From HXMU1420-2 sp040830545 (GTDB taxonomy: Bacteria; Pseudomonadota; Alphaproteobacteria; Rhodobacterales; Rhodobacteraceae), in the NCBI GenBank assembly GCA_040830545.1, contig JBFOMB010000046.1, forward strand, positions 1-44,859: DNA of 44,859 bases, written 5' to 3'. Position numbers and translations under genes: made by a program. Positions within the stretch are counted from its first letter, which is position 1, and each line of letters opens with the position of its first letter. A model generated the notes under the pieces. It was not told the origin of the DNA and did not search any database. It saw nothing but the letters and a program-made list of their open reading frames with translations. Below are positions 41,943 to 44,859 of the stretch, piece after piece.

Positions 41943-41960
41943 TTGCGTTCAGAAATGCAA
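41943..41960. promoter_or_regulatory. Candidate LysR-type operator between LysR and azoR
   Basis: TTGCGTTCAGAAATGCAA is an imperfect inverted repeat with seven-base arms that fits the T-N11-A rule. It lies 48 bases before the azoR start and 66 bases from the divergent LysR start. Confidence 0.5.
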
Positions 41961-42008
41961 GGGCACAAATCTAGGGGCAGCAACCATCCAACCACAAGGA
42001 CCCCGACC

Positions 42009-42590
42009 ATGACTCATACTGTCTTGCACATCGACGCCTCGCCCCGTGGCGCGGACTCTGTCACCCGAGGCCTCAGCCTGCAGGTTGTGGACCACCTGTC
42101 CCCCGACAGCGTGATCCGCCGAGACGTGGCCGATGGCCTGCCGCTGCTGGACGTCAACTGGATCGGCGCAAACTTCACGCCTGCCGATGCGCGCAGCGAT
42201 GAACAGAAGGCGGCGCTGGCCCTGTCCGATACCTTGGTCGGTGAATTGCAACAGGCGGATACCATTGTGATCGGCCTGCCGGTCTGGAACTTTGGCATTC
42301 CTGCCGTTCTGAAGGCATGGGTCGACATGATCGCCCGCGCCGGTGTGACCTTCCGCTATTCCGAAAACGGTCCTCAGGGCCTGTTGACCGGCAAACGCGC
42401 AATCCTCGCCGTGGCGTCGGGCGGCACCGCCGTCGGGTCCGAGATCGACTTTGCCACCACCTACATGCGCCACGTTCTGGGTTTTGTCGGCATCACCGAG
42501 GTCGAGATCGTTGCAGCCGACCAACTGGCCATCGACGCCGAAGCAACGATGAAATCGGCGCAAGAGGCGATTGGGCAACTGGCGGCCTGA
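42009..42590 (+). CDS. azoR: FMN-dependent NADH-azoreductase
   Basis: This 193-residue flavodoxin-fold enzyme reduces azo compounds and quinones with NADH. The N-terminal VLHIDASPRGADSVTRGLS binds FMN phosphate. The stretch VIGLPVWNFGIPAVLKAWVDMIARAGVTFRYS is the hallmark of AzoR, and later VASGGTAVGSEIDFATTYM completes the flavin site. The long upstream in-frame extension is rejected because it covers the LysR promoter region; the chosen start gives the usual length. The divergent LysR regulator and the inverted repeat between them suggest quinone-responsive control. Confidence 0.94.
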   Translation: MTHTVLHIDASPRGADSVTRGLSLQVVDHLSPDSVIRRDVADGLPLLDVNWIGANFTPADARSDEQKAALALSDTLVGELQQADTIVIGLPVWNFGIPAVLKAWVDMIARAGVTFRYSENGPQGLLTGKRAILAVASGGTAVGSEIDFATTYMRHVLGFVGITEVEIVAADQLAIDAEATMKSAQEAIGQLAA

Positions 42591-42611
42591 GGTTGCACAA
42601 GCGGACTTGAA

Positions 42612-42764
42612 GGCGCGGAATCAAGCCCAAAGGGCGCCGCGCCAGCGCTCGACCCTCCCCCGGGAGGGCGCTATAGCAACACCTCCGTTGGCAGAGTGTT
42701 CCACCCTAAAGCACTCCGCTTCTAACCTGGCTGCGCCCACCCGAGGTCGGGCGCCGTCGCGGCT
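42612..42764 (+). repeat. Modular dispersed repeat without unit B
   Basis: The order of modules is the same as at 39026-39254, including the GGCGCGGAATCAAG start, CTCCCCCGGGAGGGCGCTA, CTAAAGCACTCCGCTT and CACCCGAGGTCGGGCGC. Unit B is missing, so the unit at 39069-39129 looks like an insertion. It fills most of the gap 42591-42804. Confidence 0.85.
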
Positions 42765-42804
42765 TTCGATTGGATTTCTGTCCAAGTGGTCTATACCCGC
42801 CCGC

Positions 42805-43314
42805 ATGAAAGTCACCCGCAACACCCCCGACCAGTTGATCCTCTCCAACAATCCCTGGGTCCTTGGCGTGATCCTGATCGTGTTCATCCTCGTCTTTGTG
42901 GGAGTCGGTCTGACCGTGTTCCTGCAAGGCGACTGGTTCGGTCTACTCTTCATCATCATGGGCGGTGGCATCGGCGCGGCGACCTTCTGCGGCCTCGTGC
43001 GCCGGGTTCAGGTGATCCTGAACCGTCCGGCTGGCACCATCACCATCCAGCGCCGTTCGGTCTTTGGTTACACGCGCGATGACCATGACCTGTCACGGCT
43101 CCAGCGCGCAGACGTGGAAAGCAGCACAACCCGGACCGATCGCGGAACATCAACCGTCCACCGCGCGGTGCTGGTCATGGGGGACGGCACGGACACCACC
43201 CCTGTTCCCATCGTGAAGGCTTACTACGGCGGACCCGGTGCGCAGGAACTGGCGGATGCGGTGAACGATTGGCTCCCGGCCCGTTCCCTTGACTCTGGCA
43301 CCGCAACCGACTAA
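42805..43314 (+). CDS. Hypothetical membrane protein with two helices
   Basis: This 169-residue protein has two hydrophobic segments at about 15-38 and 42-62, followed by a soluble C-terminal domain with VQVILNRPAGTITIQRRSVFGYTRDDHDLSRLQRADVESS. That part resembles a PH-like (bPH_2) fold, as seen in small membrane proteins. It precedes ffh by about 200 bases on the same strand but is probably separate, since hairpins lie between. Function is not recognised. The ATG used removes a long frame extension through a dispersed repeat. Confidence 0.72.
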   Translation: MKVTRNTPDQLILSNNPWVLGVILIVFILVFVGVGLTVFLQGDWFGLLFIIMGGGIGAATFCGLVRRVQVILNRPAGTITIQRRSVFGYTRDDHDLSRLQRADVESSTTRTDRGTSTVHRAVLVMGDGTDTTPVPIVKAYYGGPGAQELADAVNDWLPARSLDSGTATD

Positions 43315-43329
43315 CTGCGCCCCCAATAC

Positions 43330-43351
43330 CCGGAAGTATCACACCTTCCGG
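43330..43351 (+). terminator. Hairpin after the two-helix membrane protein gene
   Basis: CCGGAAG and CTTCCGG pair over eight loop bases, 16 bases past the stop codon. There is no clear U-tract, so termination is tentative. Confidence 0.4.
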
Positions 43352-43397
43352 TCCTTGCCGTATAGCAGGGATCGCCCTCCACCAGCGTTGTACGCCC

Positions 43398-43438
43398 GTG
43401 GGGGCAAAGCCATTTGGCTTGGCCCCACATTGTACAAT
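43398..43438. promoter_or_regulatory. Hairpin and palindrome in the ffh leader
   Basis: GTGGGGGCAAAGCC pairs imperfectly with GGCTTGGCCCCAC (43398-43428) around ATTT. It is followed directly by the palindrome ATTGTACAAT (43429-43438); TTGTAC also occurs just before the hairpin at 43388. The function may be leader control of ffh or a protein-binding site. Confidence 0.4.
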
Positions 43439-43521
43439 CGACGGCACGGGCGTTTGCGCATTGATCACCCGCTCCCTATCTCGGGGGCAGACCGAAACCG
43501 GCTGAAAGGAGCCTGAGGGAA

Positions 43522-44859
43522 ATGTTTGAAAATCTGTCCGAACGCCTCTCTGGTGTCTTTGACCGGCTGACCAAGCAGGGCGCGCTGTCCGAGGATGACG
43601 TCAAAACCGCCCTGCGCGAGGTGCGCGTCGCCTTGCTGGAGGCTGACGTTTCATTGCCCGTCGCACGTGATTTCGTAAAGGCCGTACAGGCCAAGGCGAC
43701 CGGTCAGGCGGTGACCAAATCGGTCACGCCTGGTCAGCAGGTGGTCAAGATCGTCCATGACGAACTGGTCGAGGTGCTGCGGGGTGAAGAAGACCCCGGC
43801 GCGCTGAAAATCGACAGCCCGCCCGCGCCGATCCTGATGGTCGGCCTGCAAGGGTCCGGTAAGACTACGACCACCGGTAAATTGGCCAAACGGCTGGCGG
43901 AGCGCGAGGGCAAGAAGGTGCTGATGGCCTCGCTCGACGTGTATCGTCCGGCGGCCATGGATCAGCTGGCGGTGCTGGGCACGCAGATCGGCATCGACAC
44001 GTTGCCAATCGTGCCGGGTCAGAAACCCGTGGACATTGCCAAACGTGCGAAACAGCAGGCGGCGCTGGGCGGCTATGACGTCTATATGCTCGACACCGCA
44101 GGCCGTTTGCAGATCGACGAAGTCCTCATGCAAGAGGTCGAAGATGTCCGCGACGTGGTCAGCCCGCGCGAAACCCTGCTGGTGGTCGATGGCCTGACCG
44201 GTCAGGTCGCGGTCGAGGTGGCCGAGGAGTTCGACAACAAGATCGGCATTTCCGGCGTGGTCCTGACCCGGATGGACGGCGACGGGCGCGGTGGTGCGGC
44301 GCTGTCGATGCGTGCCGTGACAGGCAAACCCATCCGCTTTGTCGGTCTGGGCGAAAAGATGGACGCGCTCGAAACCTTCGAGCCGGACAGGATCGCGGGC
44401 CGCATCCTGGGCATGGGCGACATCGTCGCGCTGGTCGAAAAGGCCCAAGAAACGCTGGAGATGGAGCAGGCCGAGCGCATGATGAAGCGCATGGCCAAAG
44501 GTCAGTTCAACATGAACGACCTCAAGATGCAGCTGGACCAGATGCTCAAGATGGGCGGCATGGAAGGCATGATGTCGATGATGCCCGGCATGGGCAAAAT
44601 GGCCAAACAGGTCGAAGAGGCCGGGTTCGACGACAAGATCCTGCGCCAGCAGATCGCCATGATCCAGTCCATGACCAAAAAGGAACGCGCGAACCCGAAA
44701 CTGCTGCAAGCCAGCCGCAAGAAACGCATCGCGGCGGGGTCGGGGAGGGAGGTCGTCGGCCTCAACAAGCTGCTCAAGATGCCGCGCCAGATGGGCGAAA
44801 TGATGAAAAAGATGGGCAAAAGTGGCAAAGGCGGCATGGTGAAACAAGACATGAAAGGC
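43522..44859 (+). CDS. ffh: Signal recognition particle protein Ffh (3' end beyond the window)
   Basis: This GTPase binds 4.5S RNA and signal sequences for co-translational membrane targeting. 446 codons are present without a stop; about 50 more are expected for the usual length. The N-terminal helical domain (MFENLSERLSGVFDRL, ALREVRVALLEADVSLPVARDF) precedes the G domain, with P-loop GLQGSGKTTT at residues 108-117. DTAGRLQ, then TRMDGDGRGGAALS follow. The methionine-rich M domain starts near residue 325 and shows runs such as MLKMGGMEGMMSMMPGMGKM. GGAG lies upstream of ATG 43522. The frame is cut by the window edge, not by a mutation. Confidence 0.97.
   Translation, partial: MFENLSERLSGVFDRLTKQGALSEDDVKTALREVRVALLEADVSLPVARDFVKAVQAKATGQAVTKSVTPGQQVVKIVHDELVEVLRGEEDPGALKIDSPPAPILMVGLQGSGKTTTTGKLAKRLAEREGKKVLMASLDVYRPAAMDQLAVLGTQIGIDTLPIVPGQKPVDIAKRAKQQAALGGYDVYMLDTAGRLQIDEVLMQEVEDVRDVVSPRETLLVVDGLTGQVAVEVAEEFDNKIGISGVVLTRMDGDGRGGAALSMRAVTGKPIRFVGLGEKMDALETFEPDRIAGRILGMGDIVALVEKAQETLEMEQAERMMKRMAKGQFNMNDLKMQLDQMLKMGGMEGMMSMMPGMGKMAKQVEEAGFDDKILRQQIAMIQSMTKKERANPKLLQASRKKRIAAGSGREVVGLNKLLKMPRQMGEMMKKMGKSGKGGMVKQDMKG

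Noticed and set aside
42571..42804. N-terminal extension of the two-helix membrane protein
   Set aside because: It would translate the dispersed repeat; the hydrophobic region starts naturally after ATG 42805.
43315..43521. 4.5S SRP RNA gene upstream of ffh
   Set aside because: The conserved GGAAGCAG-type tetraloop region of bacterial SRP RNA is not found; only hairpins of other sequence are present.

Overview
The window looks like chromosomal DNA of a marine-type alphaproteobacterium of the Rhodobacteraceae (Roseobacter group). This rests on high GC by eye, dense operons with many ATGA start/stop overlaps, and a gene repertoire usual for that group: a PfkB kinase annotated as adenosine kinase beside nth, RppH, SfsA, a stand-alone CinA-type molybdopterin-binding protein, GMC oxidoreductases, many GSTs and GNATs, ABC permeases and ffh. 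No phage, integrase, transposase, CRISPR array, rRNA or tRNA was seen.

Layout. 1-2.1 kb: an OmpA lipoprotein, a repeat-rich gap, and an AraC-HTH/O6-methylguanine methyltransferase fusion. 2.3-4.5 kb: nth, PfkB kinase and GNAT in tight order, ending in an intergenic gap made almost wholly of four consecutive 20-bp palindromes. 4.6-8.1 kb: a membrane-anchored alkylsulfatase-type metallo-beta-lactamase protein divergent from two glutathione transferases. 8.2-10.8 kb: rppH divergent from a 2,4-dienoyl-CoA reductase. 11-12.8 kb: map and sfsA. 12.9-15.8 kb: a four-gene operon (CinA-like, GNAT, AhpD-like, OmpA). 16-19.8 kb: GNAT, GMC oxidoreductase and a formylglycine-type sulfatase. 19.8-24.9 kb: aldo/keto reductase, zinc alcohol dehydrogenase, LysR and ArsR regulators, and a NIPSNAP/ABM-monooxygenase pair.

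25.0-30.9 kb is the most system-like part. An aldo/keto reductase-lactonase pair on the minus strand diverges from a fully overlapping four-gene plus-strand operon: BtpA/SgcQ-like TIM barrel, small P-loop kinase, M42-family metallo-hydrolase and FGGY sugar kinase. I infer oxidation of an aldose to a lactone and acid, with kinase steps on the other arm; the substrate cannot be read from the sequence.

31.1-32.9 kb is a MarR cassette with a perfect 20-bp operator-like palindrome and TTG starts on both divergent genes. 33.2-38.3 kb holds an esterase, an unknown secreted protein, and a minus-strand row of ABC permeases (LivM type, then MalF/MalG type) with no binding protein or ATPase nearby. 38.3-42.6 kb holds an RraA-type protein and a coupled LysR-EamA-transglutaminase operon divergent from azoR. 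The window ends inside ffh.

Non-coding structure is unusually rich. It includes the palindrome array, a modular dispersed repeat in three places with a nested double-hairpin unit that flips orientation, a 136-bp element bounded by 17-bp inverted repeats, two copies of a long palindromic repeat, and several candidate operators.
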